A stretch of 64,000 bases of DNA from Vreelandella salicampi (GTDB lineage: Bacteria; Pseudomonadota; Gammaproteobacteria; Pseudomonadales; Halomonadaceae), in contig NZ_JACCDF010000008.1 in NCBI RefSeq assembly GCF_013415105.1, positions 123,289 to 187,288 of the forward strand, in the 5' to 3' direction. The position numbers and the translations under genes are program-made. Numbering within the stretch: position 1 is the first letter of the stretch; each line of letters begins with the position of its first letter. Shown piece by piece: positions 1-9,169 of the stretch. The notes under the pieces are model-generated. The model searched no databases. It was not told the DNA's origin and saw nothing but the letters and a program-made list of their open reading frames with translations.

Positions 1-465
1 GCTTTGCGCGAAAGCCTGGAACAAGCCCTGGCAGTGCCTCTGGCAAGCCCAGCGCAGGGCTTGCTTCTTGAAGGCCTTGGGTTGCAACTGTTGGCCCATG
101 GTCTCTTTCCTGGGGAGCCCGCCAAGGGCATTTCGTTTTCAGCCCCCGGTGAGCGTCAGCGCCTGGAACGGGTGCGCGATACTCTGCGCCATGACCCAGC
201 CCAGTCTTACTGCCTTGAGGCCTTGGCCGAGCTGGCCGTTATGAGCCCTGCCAGCCTGAGACGTAAGTTCCGCGCAGCCTTTGGCTGCTCGGTGTTTGAT
301 TATCTGCGCGAATGCCGGTTGAGCCTAGCCTGCGGCTACCTTCACAAGGGGTACAGCGTACAGCAGGCGGCGCACTTCTCCGGCTATCGTCACGCTAGCA
401 ACTTCGCCACCGCCTTTCGGCGTCGCTTTGGTTACTCGCCAAGTTCCCTGTCGCGTATAAGCTGA
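1..465 (+). CDS. AraC-family transcriptional regulator, C-terminal part
   Basis: The reading frame is open from the first base, so the N-terminal part lies outside the window. The last 100 residues form an AraC/XylS DNA-binding domain with two helix-turn-helix units: the first around LEALAELAVMSPASLRRKF, the second around SVQQAAHFSGYRHASNFATA, ending in the family-typical FRRRFGYSPS. It lies 106 bp upstream of a TonB-dependent siderophore receptor on the same strand. Regulators of the PchR type sit in this position and activate receptor genes when the cognate ferrisiderophore is bound; that role here is inferred from position. The ligand cannot be judged because the sensor domain is missing from view. 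Confidence 0.88.
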   Translation, partial: ALRESLEQALAVPLASPAQGLLLEGLGLQLLAHGLFPGEPAKGISFSAPGERQRLERVRDTLRHDPAQSYCLEALAELAVMSPASLRRKFRAAFGCSVFDYLRECRLSLACGYLHKGYSVQQAAHFSGYRHASNFATAFRRRFGYSPSSLSRIS

Positions 466-518
466 GCACCGCGCATAGCCGGTTGAGCATCTTGCATACC
501 TTGTTTGGCCTTCAAAAA

Positions 519-535
519 GTAACAATTCTCATTAC
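519..535 (+). promoter_or_regulatory. Putative Fur box before the siderophore receptor
   Basis: The sequence GTAACAATTCTCATTAC resembles the Fur consensus GATAATGATAATCATTATC, with the right half ATTCTCATTA best conserved. It lies 37 bp before the receptor start codon, where Fur with iron would block transcription. Seen by eye, not scored. Confidence 0.6.
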
Positions 536-571
536 ACGCGAAACCCTTTTCACTATGCAGGAAACGTCCCT

Positions 572-2653
572 ATGCCGATTCCACGCCCTGTGGCGCTGGC
601 GGTATCGCTTGCCGCTTCAAGTACTGTCCTGACGGCCAACGCCCAACAAAATGACGAACTCGACCCGCTTACCGTCACGGCTCAGGCGGCCACGAAGACT
701 GAGACACCGTTCGTCGAGACACCCCAGACGGTATCCGTGATTGAACGCGAGACCTGGGAGACGAGGGGAGCCGAGACCGTCCAGCGTGCCGCCAGCTACA
801 CGCCCGGCGTCTACACCAACCAGATCGGCGCCTCCAATCGTTACGATTACCTCGTCCTGCGCGGCTTCACCGATGGCAGCGTCAGCAACACCTATCTGGA
901 TGGTCTCAAGGTGATGAGCGATGGCGGCTCTTTCAACTCGCTAGTCATTGATCCCCACTTCCTGGAGAGCATCGAGGTGGTCAAGGGGCCGGCCTCGGTG
1001 CTCTACGGGCGTGCCTCACCCGGCGGCCTGGTAGCCCAGACCCGAAAGCGCCCCGAATTCGAGCATAGCGGCGAGTTGCGGCTTGGCGTAGGTAATAACG
1101 ACCATCGCAGCGTTGCCTTCGATCTCACCGGGCCACTGGATGCCGAGCGTCGCGTCGCCTTCCGCTTGACCGGCCTCGGCCGCGCCGCCGATACCCAGTT
1201 CGGCCCCGCGGAGGAGCAGCGCTATGCCTTGGCGCCACAGCTGACCTGGGACATCACTGATGCCACCAGTCTCACCCTGCACGCTTATCTGCACCAGGAT
1301 CCGGAAGGCGGGTATCACTCGGGATTGCCCTTCGAGGGCACGGGCGAGGATCGCAACGGCCGCCGGATTGCCAACACCTTCTTTGAGGGCGAAGACGATT
1401 TCGATAAGTTTGAGCGCGACCAGACCATGCTCGGCTATGAACTGGCGCATCGCTTCAGCGATAACCTGACCGGCCGTCAGTCGTTGCGCTACACGGAATC
1501 TGACGTCGAACTCGAGCAGGTCTATGCTTTCGGCTGGGCCAATGCCACCGAGCTGAATCGCTACTACTCCAGCGGCGACGAATCGCTTCAGGCGCTAGCA
1601 GTGGACAATCAGCTTGAAGCGAACCTGACCACCGGCTTTGTGGAGCATACATTGCTGGCTGGTCTTGACTACCAGCAGCGGGACAATGACGTCGTCTGGG
1701 GCTCGGGTGCGTTTCCTGCCATCGATGCTTTCGACCCGCAATATGGCGCCGACCCCACTGCCATGTATGCGGACAACCGCCGCCAACGCGAGCTCGAACA
1801 AACTGGCGTTTATCTCCAGGACCAGCTGGCCCTGGGCAACTGGCGCCTGAACCTGGGTGGTCGCCACGATTGGGTGGATATTGCCAATACCGATCACGAC
1901 AGCGGGGCTAAGAGCGAGCTGGACGACACCCAGTTCAGTGGTCGCGCAGGCGTGCTCTATTTATTTGACAATGGCCTGTCGCCCTACGTCAGCTACACCA
2001 CTTCCTTCAGTCCCAATTCTTCCGTCGACCAGAATGGTGATCTGATAGAACCTTCCGAGGGCGAGCAGGTCGAGACCGGGCTGAAATACCAACCGGTTGG
2101 TACCCAGGATCGTTACAGCCTGTCGCTCTTCCACATTACCCAAGAGAACCTGGCGACTAAGCGTGCCAGTGAGACCTTCTTCCGTGCCACCGGCGAGATT
2201 GAGTCGCAGGGCGTTGAATTGGAAGCGCAACGCCAGCTTACCGACAACGTAAGTCTGCAGGCCGGCTACAGCTATACCGACGTGACCCTCGAGAAGACCA
2301 GTGATGCCAACGAGGGCAATACTGACAACTGGGTGCCCCGTCACAAGGCTTCGGTATGGGGTCAGTACCGCTTCCAGGAAGGTGCCCTCGCGGGCTTGGA
2401 TGCTGGCCTCGGCGTACGTTACTACGCTGACATCTACGTAGACGAGGCCAATACCGAGAAGCTGCCTGACTACACCCTGGTGGATACCACCCTGGGCTAT
2501 GACCTGAAAAAGGTGGGTCTTGACGGTGTTTCGGCGCGGCTCAATGTTTCCAACCTGCTCGACGAAGACTATGTAGGCGGCTGCAATAATCTGAACTTCT
2601 GTTACTTCGGCGCCGAACGCAGCGTCAAAGCGACAGTCAGCTACAACTTCTGA
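572..2653 (+). CDS. TonB-dependent siderophore receptor
   Basis: Outer-membrane receptor that imports a ferric siderophore using TonB energy. The 693-residue protein begins with a cleavable signal peptide (about residues 1-24, ending TANAQ). A plug domain follows, with the early TVTAQ TonB-box-like stretch, the EVVKGPASVLYGRASPGG motif near residue 140, then a 22-strand barrel ending in an aromatic residue (VSYNF), as outer-membrane proteins do. The length is normal for ferrichrome/pyoverdine/ferrioxamine-type receptors. An AGGAAA ribosome site precedes the ATG. The Fur-like box upstream and the AraC regulator before it fit iron-controlled expression. The siderophore it takes cannot be told from sequence. 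Confidence 0.95.
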   Translation: MPIPRPVALAVSLAASSTVLTANAQQNDELDPLTVTAQAATKTETPFVETPQTVSVIERETWETRGAETVQRAASYTPGVYTNQIGASNRYDYLVLRGFTDGSVSNTYLDGLKVMSDGGSFNSLVIDPHFLESIEVVKGPASVLYGRASPGGLVAQTRKRPEFEHSGELRLGVGNNDHRSVAFDLTGPLDAERRVAFRLTGLGRAADTQFGPAEEQRYALAPQLTWDITDATSLTLHAYLHQDPEGGYHSGLPFEGTGEDRNGRRIANTFFEGEDDFDKFERDQTMLGYELAHRFSDNLTGRQSLRYTESDVELEQVYAFGWANATELNRYYSSGDESLQALAVDNQLEANLTTGFVEHTLLAGLDYQQRDNDVVWGSGAFPAIDAFDPQYGADPTAMYADNRRQRELEQTGVYLQDQLALGNWRLNLGGRHDWVDIANTDHDSGAKSELDDTQFSGRAGVLYLFDNGLSPYVSYTTSFSPNSSVDQNGDLIEPSEGEQVETGLKYQPVGTQDRYSLSLFHITQENLATKRASETFFRATGEIESQGVELEAQRQLTDNVSLQAGYSYTDVTLEKTSDANEGNTDNWVPRHKASVWGQYRFQEGALAGLDAGLGVRYYADIYVDEANTEKLPDYTLVDTTLGYDLKKVGLDGVSARLNVSNLLDEDYVGGCNNLNFCYFGAERSVKATVSYNF

Positions 2654-2670
2654 GCCTAATTAGCGCTCTC

Positions 2671-2693
2671 AAACGGCCCTTCGGGGCCGTTTT
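2671..2693 (+). terminator. Rho-independent terminator after the receptor gene
   Basis: An AAACGGCCC / GGGCCGTTT-type stem with a TTCG-like loop lies 18 bp after the receptor stop and just before the convergent ubiK end; it can serve both strands. Confidence 0.8.
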
Positions 2694-2699
2694 GGCATG

Positions 2700-3059
2700 T
2701 TACTTATCTTTAGAACGTTGGTCTTCAGAACGCTGCTCTTCGGCACGGGAGCTTTCTGGGCCGTTTTCTGCGGTGTCGCTTTCGCTGGGCGTTGGTTCGC
2801 TCGTGCGCCCTTCTTTGGCATCGATAGCGGCCTCCAGTGCAGCAACTTGGCCTTCCAGCGCTTCGACGCGAGAGCGGGTGCGCTGCAGTACGTCCATCAA
2901 GATGTCGAAATCCTCCCGCGAGACAAGCTCCAGGCGATCAAAAGCGCCGCGCACGACTTGATGCACCCCTTTTTGAATATCTTCCGGCGCTTGCGAGGCG
3001 TTCTGCAGGCGGTCGCCGATTTGCTGCGCCAGCTGGCCGATACGGTCGTGAGGCATCAT
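2700..3059 (-). CDS. ubiK: Ubiquinone biosynthesis accessory factor UbiK (BMFP domain)
   Basis: Small soluble coiled-coil protein of the BMFP/YqiC family, which binds UbiJ and helps aerobic ubiquinone biosynthesis in the Ubi complex. Residues 1-80 match the family: an N-terminal helix with LAQQIGDRLQ, then a C-terminal coiled coil with SREDFDILMDVLQRTRSRV and EALEGQVAALEA. The final 35 residues are a low-complexity, charged Ser/Glu-rich tail not needed for the family fold. Two adjacent ATG codons (3057-3059 and 3054-3056) could start it after a GGAGAGAG ribosome site. It is convergent with the siderophore receptor gene, and in many gammaproteobacteria ubiK lies near glnK-amtB, as here. Confidence 0.88.
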   Translation of the reverse strand: MMPHDRIGQLAQQIGDRLQNASQAPEDIQKGVHQVVRGAFDRLELVSREDFDILMDVLQRTRSRVEALEGQVAALEAAIDAKEGRTSEPTPSESDTAENGPESSRAEEQRSEDQRSKDK

Positions 3060-3167
3060 GGCTCTCTCCTTTCTCAGTGGTAAGTCACTCCCGTAAGGAT
3101 ACGCAACCCGGGGCTTTCGCGCATGCTCCCGGCGGTGAATCGGGCAAAATTATCGTGTGGAATTCGC

Positions 3168-3184
3168 TGCATTGTAATGGTGCA
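3168..3184 (+). promoter_or_regulatory. NtrC-like enhancer site
   Basis: TGCATTGTAATGGTGCA fits the NtrC pattern TGCAC-type arm, short spacer, TGGTGCA. Further half-sites (TTTGGTGC near 3207, ATGGTGC near 3239) follow. They lie about 75-145 bp upstream of the sigma-54 promoter, a normal enhancer distance. Pattern matched by eye. Confidence 0.55.
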
Positions 3185-3312
3185 GGGCAGTTGGGGCTTT
3201 GCGTTTTTTTGGTGCGTTAGAAAAACATGTGACGCGGCATGGTGCTTTTTATGGCATACACAGCCTAAATGATGGTTTTTATATTTTTGTTTTTGAAAGA
3301 TTTTTTTTTATG

Positions 3313-3328
3313 TGGCACGCAATACGCA
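3313..3328 (+). promoter_or_regulatory. Sigma-54 promoter for glnK-amtB
   Basis: TGGCACGCAATACGCA carries the invariant GG and GC elements with exactly 10 bp between them and the well-conserved GGCACG. Transcription would start near 3339, about 70 bp before the glnK ATG. Sigma-54/NtrC control of glnK-amtB is the rule in proteobacteria. Confidence 0.75.
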
Positions 3329-3332
3329 TTAG

Positions 3333-3746
<414 letters not shown>

Positions 3747-3788
3747 AGCTCGCCAACGCCTCTTTTCTAGTCAGATGGAGAACTTCAT

Positions 3789-5036
3789 ATGAATGAGTTT
3801 GCTGAGCTGAGTTACGCGCTCGATACCTTTTATTTCTTAATCTGCGGTGTGTTGGTGATGTGGATGGCCGCCGGCTTCTCCATGTTAGAAGCAGGGCTTG
3901 TGCGCTCCAAAAACACCGCCGAAATCCTGACCAAAAACGTCGCGCTGTTTGCGATTGCGTGCACTATGTACTTGGTGGTGGGCTATTACATCATGTACTC
4001 CAGCAGCGCAGGCGGCTTTTTGCCCAACTTAGGCTTCTTGCTCGGCGGTGAAAATAGCGTCGATGCGGTAACCGCGGGCGGTGACGACGCGCCGTACTAC
4101 TCTATGCGCGCTGACTTCTTCTTCCAGGTGGTCTTTGTGGCGACGGCCATGTCGATTGTGTCTGGTGCGGTGGCCGAACGCATGAAACTCTGGGCGTTTC
4201 TTGCCTTCACGGTGGTGATGACCGCCTTTATCTACCCGGTGTCTGGCTACTGGACTTGGGGTGGTGGCTGGCTCTCGGCCGTTGGTTTCTCTGACTATGC
4301 CGGTTCAGGCATCGTCCACTTAGCCGGTGCTGCCGCTGCCTTCGCAGGTGTGCTGGTGCTCGGGCCGCGCAAAGGCAAGTACGGCAAAGACGGCTCTATC
4401 CGCGCGATTCCTGGCGCCAACTTGCCGCTCGCGACACTGGGTACCTTCATCCTGTGGATGGGTTGGTTTGGCTTCAACGGTGGCTCTGAGCTGAAAGTTT
4501 CCGATGTGTCCTCGGCCAACAACATGGCGCAGGTGTTGGTGAACACCAATGCCGCCGCTGCGGGTGGTGTGATTGCCGCGCTGATTCTGGCCAAGCTGTG
4601 GTTCCGTAAGGCGGATCTCACCATGGCGCTTAACGGTGCGCTGGCCGGGCTGGTAGCGATCACGGCTGAGCCGCTGGCGCCTTCTGCCATTGGCGCGATG
4701 CTGATCGGTATGGTCGGTGGCGTGATCGTGGTGGCTTCCATCGTGATGCTCGATAAGCTCAAGTTGGACGACCCCGTCGGTGCGATCTCAGTACACGGCG
4801 TGGTCGGTATCTGGGGCTGTCTGGCGGTGCCGCTCTCTAATGACGGTGCCAACTTCGGCGCGCAGATCATCGGTATCGTCGGTATCTTCGCCTGGGTCTT
4901 CATTGCCAGCCTGATCGTTTGGCTGATCATCAAGGCGATCATGGGCGTCCGCGTGAGCGAAGAAGAAGAATACGAAGGTGTCGATATCGCCGAGTGCGGT
5001 CTCGAAGCCTACCCTGAGTTTGGCGTGGGGAAGTAA
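3789..5036 (+). CDS. amtB: Ammonium transporter AmtB
   Basis: Inner-membrane ammonium channel of the Amt/Rh family, trimeric, with 11 membrane segments. The 415-residue protein lacks the cleavable signal peptide of E. coli AmtB and starts directly in the first helix (FYFLICGVLVMWMAAGFSML), as in many marine proteobacteria. Recognisable family signatures include EAGLVRSKNTAEIL, DYAGSGIVHLAGAAAAF (first pore histidine region) and SVHGVVGIWG (second histidine). The C-terminal cytosolic tail ends in DIAECGLEAYPEF, the conserved segment that moves with GlnK binding. It is sandwiched between two glnK copies. Confidence 0.97.
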   Translation: MNEFAELSYALDTFYFLICGVLVMWMAAGFSMLEAGLVRSKNTAEILTKNVALFAIACTMYLVVGYYIMYSSSAGGFLPNLGFLLGGENSVDAVTAGGDDAPYYSMRADFFFQVVFVATAMSIVSGAVAERMKLWAFLAFTVVMTAFIYPVSGYWTWGGGWLSAVGFSDYAGSGIVHLAGAAAAFAGVLVLGPRKGKYGKDGSIRAIPGANLPLATLGTFILWMGWFGFNGGSELKVSDVSSANNMAQVLVNTNAAAAGGVIAALILAKLWFRKADLTMALNGALAGLVAITAEPLAPSAIGAMLIGMVGGVIVVASIVMLDKLKLDDPVGAISVHGVVGIWGCLAVPLSNDGANFGAQIIGIVGIFAWVFIASLIVWLIIKAIMGVRVSEEEEYEGVDIAECGLEAYPEFGVGK

Positions 5037-5076
5037 TTTCCTAGCGCTAACCGAGTGAGCTGGCGTGCTCCTCTTG

Positions 5077-5102
5077 GCCTCCCTTCGGGGAGGCTTTTTT
5101 AT
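5077..5102 (+). terminator. Rho-independent terminator after amtB
   Basis: GCCTCCC / GGGAGGC type stem with a TTCG loop followed by six T residues, 40 bp after the amtB stop. It separates amtB from the second glnK, which therefore probably has its own promoter. Confidence 0.85.
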
Positions 5103-5164
5103 TCTTGTGCGATGGCGGTGTATGCTTGATAGGTTAACGTAAACGTGTGACTCACAAGCGCTAG

Positions 5165-5515
<351 letters not shown>

Positions 5516-5734
5516 ATTTGTGAACTGTGAACTGTAAGAAGTGAGTAGGGAGTGGTGAGTAGTAAGTAGGGAGTAGTAAGTAGTAGAAAGTAGTAAGTGG
5601 TAGGAAAAAGTAGTACGTAGCACAAAGCCCCTGTGGATCATCTCCAGCAGGGGCTTTGTATGCGTGATGCGATCATTATAGCGGCTAGACTTTTTCTATT
5701 CACCACTCACCACTTACCACTCACCATTGACGCC
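5516..5734. repeat. Low-complexity inverted-repeat spacer with central terminator
   Basis: From 5518 to about 5620 the plus strand is made of short purine-rich units such as GTGAGTAGTAAGTAGGGAGTA. From about 5699 to 5727 the complementary units appear (CACCACTCACCACTTACCAC). The two blocks can pair imperfectly around the perfect hairpin at 5622-5659. No protein-coding potential is visible. The origin is unknown; it looks like slippage-amplified or mobile-repeat DNA between the convergent P-II and fpr genes. Confidence 0.6.
5622..5659. terminator. Bidirectional terminator hairpin
   Basis: ACAAAGCCCCTG and CAGGGGCTTTGT form a perfect 12-bp stem around a 14-base loop, centred between the convergent P-II gene and fpr. 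Confidence 0.8.
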
Positions 5735-6511
5735 TCACTTCTCGACAAACGCACGTTCAATAACGTAGTCACCCGGCTCGCCCATGCGTGGCGAGATATT
5801 CAAGCCAAGCTCATCGAGCAGGGCGCTGGTGTCGTCGAGCATGGCGGGGCTGCCGCAGATCATAGCGCGATCCTGGCGTGGGTCGATGGGCGGAAGGCCG
5901 GTGTCTTCAAACAGCTTGCCGGTACGGATATGGTCAGTGAGACGGCCCATGGTGTGGAAATCTTCACGCGTTACCGTGGGGTAGTAAACGAGCTTCTCGG
6001 CGATTTCTTCGCCCAGGTACTCATGGGCTGGCAGCTCCTTGGTGATAAAGTCGGCGTAAGCCAGCTCGGAGACTTCGCGCACGCCGTGGACCAGCACGAC
6101 TTTTTCAAACCGTTCGTAGACTTCCGGGTCTTGAATCAGGCTCAGGAAAGGCGCAAGGCCGGTGCCGGTGGATAGCATGTACAGGTTGCGGCCGGGCAGC
6201 AGGTCATCGGTCACTAGCGTGCCGGTGGGCTTGCGGCTGACCATGATTTGGTCGCCCACTTTTAAGTGCTGCAAACGCGAGGTGAGCGGGCCATCTGGCA
6301 CCTTGATGCTGAAAAACTCCAAATGGTCTTCATAGTTGGGGCTGGCGATGGAGTAGGCGCGCATCAAGGGTTTACCGTTGACTTCCAAACCAATCATTAC
6401 AAATTGGCCGTTTTTAAAGCGCAGGCTGCGCTCGCGCGTGGTGCGAAAGCTGAATAGCGTGTCATTCCAGTGGTGAACACTGAGCACTTCTTCCAAGGCA
6501 AATTTGCTCAT
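5735..6511 (-). CDS. fpr: Ferredoxin--NADP(+) reductase
   Basis: FAD enzyme that moves electrons between NADPH and ferredoxin or flavodoxin and supports the oxidative-stress response and iron-sulfur supply. The 258 residues match bacterial class IA Fpr of the Pseudomonas/Azotobacter type. The FAD-binding motif RAYSIASPNYEDHLEF is at about residues 50-65, the NADP-binding GTGLAPFLSLIQDPEVYERF near 110-130, and the C-terminal end FVEK is typical of this subclass. The gene is divergent from a LysR regulator that in Pseudomonas (FinR) controls fpr; the same arrangement here suggests the same circuit. Confidence 0.95.
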   Translation of the reverse strand: MSKFALEEVLSVHHWNDTLFSFRTTRERSLRFKNGQFVMIGLEVNGKPLMRAYSIASPNYEDHLEFFSIKVPDGPLTSRLQHLKVGDQIMVSRKPTGTLVTDDLLPGRNLYMLSTGTGLAPFLSLIQDPEVYERFEKVVLVHGVREVSELAYADFITKELPAHEYLGEEIAEKLVYYPTVTREDFHTMGRLTDHIRTGKLFEDTGLPPIDPRQDRAMICGSPAMLDDTSALLDELGLNISPRMGEPGDYVIERAFVEK

Positions 6512-6673
6512 AATGGCTCCTCATGTATGCCGCGCTAACGCACCGGCTCAATATGCTTAAAAAGAATAAGAAATAGTTTAAGTGTTGCTGCTAAGTCTAA
6601 AAAAGCATGGTATATCTGTTAAGCGAATTATATTGATAACGTTTATCTAGTATATAGATATAGGTCAGTTTTT

Positions 6674-7600
6674 ATGCACTTTACCTTGCGCCAGCTTGAA
6701 GTCTTTGTGGCGGTGGCACAGCACGAAAGTGTTTCCCATGCAGCAAAGGCATTGTCGCTTTCCCAATCCGCCGCGAGCACGGCGCTGGCTGAGCTTGAGC
6801 GCCAGTTCGATTGCCTGCTGCTTGATCGTTTGGGCAAGCGCTTAAAGCTCAATGCGCTAGGCTTTCAACTGTTACCCAAAGCGGTCGCGCTGCTTGATCG
6901 TGGTGAGGAGATTGAAGAGCTGCTACGCGGCCAAAAGGGCGTGGGAGAGCTGGATGTGGGGGCCACGCTCACTATCGGCAACTACTTGGCGACACTGCTG
7001 ATTAGCGACTTCATGCAGCGCCACCCAGGGAGCCGGGCGCGGTTGGCGGTGCGTAATACCCGCCATATTATCGAGGGGGTGCGCCAGCACACGCTCGATG
7101 TCGGCCTGATTGAAGGGCTGTGCGACGATGAGCGGATTATTAGTCAGCCTTGGGTCGAAGACGAGCTGTGCGTGTTCTGCTCACCGCGACATCCGCTTGC
7201 CGGACGCGAGCATTTAGAGCTCGATGAGTTACTGCGCGAGGACTGGATCATGCGCGAGGAGGGCTCTGGCACGCGGCTAACCCTGGAGCAGGCCGCCCGC
7301 CATCGCCGGGGGCGTTTTAACACCTTGCTTGAGCTTGAGCACACCGAAGGCATTAAGCGGGCGGTGGAGTCCGGCTTGGGGATTGGCTGTATCTCCCGGC
7401 TCGCGCTGCGCGACGCCTTCCGGCGTGGGAGCTTGGTACCGCTACCCACGCCGGAGCTCGATTTGAAGCGTCAGTTCACGTTTATTTGGCACCGACAAAA
7501 GTACCTCACCACCGGGGTACGCGAGTTTTTGCGCTTGTGCCGCGAAATGACCGCGGGCGCCAAGCGCAGCGATGACATTACACTGCCGCCAATTCCCTAG
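6674..7600 (+). CDS. finR: LysR-family regulator, FinR-like
   Basis: LysR-type regulator of 308 residues. The N-terminal winged helix-turn-helix is clear ([39 protein letters not shown]), and the effector domain covers residues 90-295. It is divergent from fpr across a 162-bp gap. Pseudomonas FinR, which activates fpr under superoxide and sulfite-related stress, has this size and position, so the symbol is given by context and general likeness. The effector cannot be read from the sequence. The end of the gene overlaps by 23 bp the convergent decayed chemoreceptor gene. Confidence 0.8.
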   Translation: MHFTLRQLEVFVAVAQHESVSHAAKALSLSQSAASTALAELERQFDCLLLDRLGKRLKLNALGFQLLPKAVALLDRGEEIEELLRGQKGVGELDVGATLTIGNYLATLLISDFMQRHPGSRARLAVRNTRHIIEGVRQHTLDVGLIEGLCDDERIISQPWVEDELCVFCSPRHPLAGREHLELDELLREDWIMREEGSGTRLTLEQAARHRRGRFNTLLELEHTEGIKRAVESGLGIGCISRLALRDAFRRGSLVPLPTPELDLKRQFTFIWHRQKYLTTGVREFLRLCREMTAGAKRSDDITLPPIP

Positions 7601-9050
7601 TCGCCCCAAGGCGTTTAGATTGCGCTAAGCTTTGCCCAGCCATTTCCCCAGACCCAGAGCGTTCTCCAGAGCTGTTCTCAACACCTTCCCCAACGCTTGG
7701 CGCCAATGACGCCGGTGAGTGTTGAGCCAGTTTTTGAAATGGATTTTGAGACAGCTTGAAGCTGCTAATGGTGCCCGCCAGGTGATCGGCCTGTTGTTTC
7801 AGCTGTTCAGCGGCGGTGGCGGATTCTTCCACCATGGCGGCGTTCTCTTGGGTCATGTGATCCAACTCAGCAACTGCGGTGTTAACTTGTTTAATGCCAT
7901 CGCTTTGCTCACTGGTCGCGGCGTTGATTTCCTCAAGTACATCGCTCACCCGGGTAATATGCACGACGATATTTTCCATGGTAGCGCCTGCATTTCGCAC
8001 CAAAGTAGTGCCGTTATTCACCTTGCTTTGAGAGTCTTCAATCAGTTTTTTAATATCGTTGGCGGCATCGCTACTGCGTCCCGCCAATTTGCGTACCTCA
8101 TCAGCGACTACGGCAAAGCCGCGGCCATGCTCGCCAGCACGGGCGGCTTCCACCGAGGCGTTGAGTGCCAGCAGGTTGGTTTGAAACGAAATACTGTTCA
8201 TTAACGTGACGATGTCACCGATCTTATCCGACGCGTGGGTAATGTCTTCCATGGTGGTCACTACATTCGCTACGACCTTTCCGCCTTCGTTGGCTACCCC
8301 TGAGGCGGTTTGAGAGAGCTTATTGGCTTCCTGTGCCGAGGCAGCGGTGTGTTGCACGGTGCTGGTAGAGGCAGATGTTTTAGCAACAGCGCAGTGACGG
8401 CGATAATAGCCAGCAGTGTCATCGACGAGGACTTCACGATGGCGCGCAGGCCGGCGGTGGCCTCGTGTTCGTCCAAGGCCACGCCGAGCTCCCAATTGGT
8501 GCCGGCGATGGGGGTTACCGATAGCCGCTTGGTCTGCCCGTCGACCTGAACGGACTCCCAGGCCTCTTGGGTAGCGCTCAGCTGTTCGATAGCGGCGGGG
8601 GTCAAGGCCTCGCTGATTTGGCTCAGCGGCTCAGGTCAGCGCAGCGTCGGGGTGAGCGATTAACGCCTCGCCACCGATAACGCCATATAGGTGCCCATCA
8701 CGCTTCACCGGCGTGGCAAAGGTCACCACCATGCGGCCACTGTTAGCGTCCACGTAGGGCAGCGAGACAAAAGTTCTATCCTTTTCCGTGGCCGTTTGGT
8801 ACCAGGCGCGCTGGCGTGGATCATAGTCATCGGGCGGTATACAGCCATCAGAAGACAGGTGACTGCCATCGGGTTGACCGTAATAGGCGGCGATAAACCC
8901 GCCTGACTGGGCTAACTGTTTGAGGGGGGCGAGTGAGTCATTTTCGATCACGGGCGTGCGAGCCGCTTCCAGCATGGCGGCGCGGGCGGCCACCCATTCT
9001 TCGATAGCCAGGGCGTTACCCTGTGCGATGGATATCAGTTGCCGGGTATC
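7578..9050 (-). pseudogene. Decayed methyl-accepting chemotaxis protein
   Basis: Remnant of a chemoreceptor closely related to the intact copy at 11284-13131. Reading on the minus strand, the first membrane helix is missing: the frame is cut by a TAA at 9051-9053. A dCache piece follows (PRQRAWYQTATEKDRTFV, 8631-8993). A one-base frameshift near 8630 moves it into the next frame ([18 protein letters not shown], second membrane helix). Near 8381 a deletion joins the helix directly to the signalling domain (TSAST), removing HAMP and the start of the coiled coil with another frame change. The signalling tip and C-terminus (7578-8380) are still open. No functional receptor can be made in one piece. 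Confidence 0.88.
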
Positions 9051-9169
9051 TTAGGTCACGTTAATGAAGGACTCATGACGACGCGGGGCCTAAAACAAGG
9101 CCTCGGTAGGTGGGAGTGGATTGTTAGCGGTTGCGTGAACCACCGTCGGGGATCAAGTGAAGTGTAATC

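Noticed and set aside
4295..4942. 215-codon minus-strand frame inside amtB
   Set aside because: Shadow of the amtB frame; composition (many Ile, Ser, Pro, Thr) is typical of antisense noise.
5518..5620. Purine-rich repeat block as a CRISPR array
   Set aside because: Units are short, irregular and without unique spacers; no cas genes nearby.
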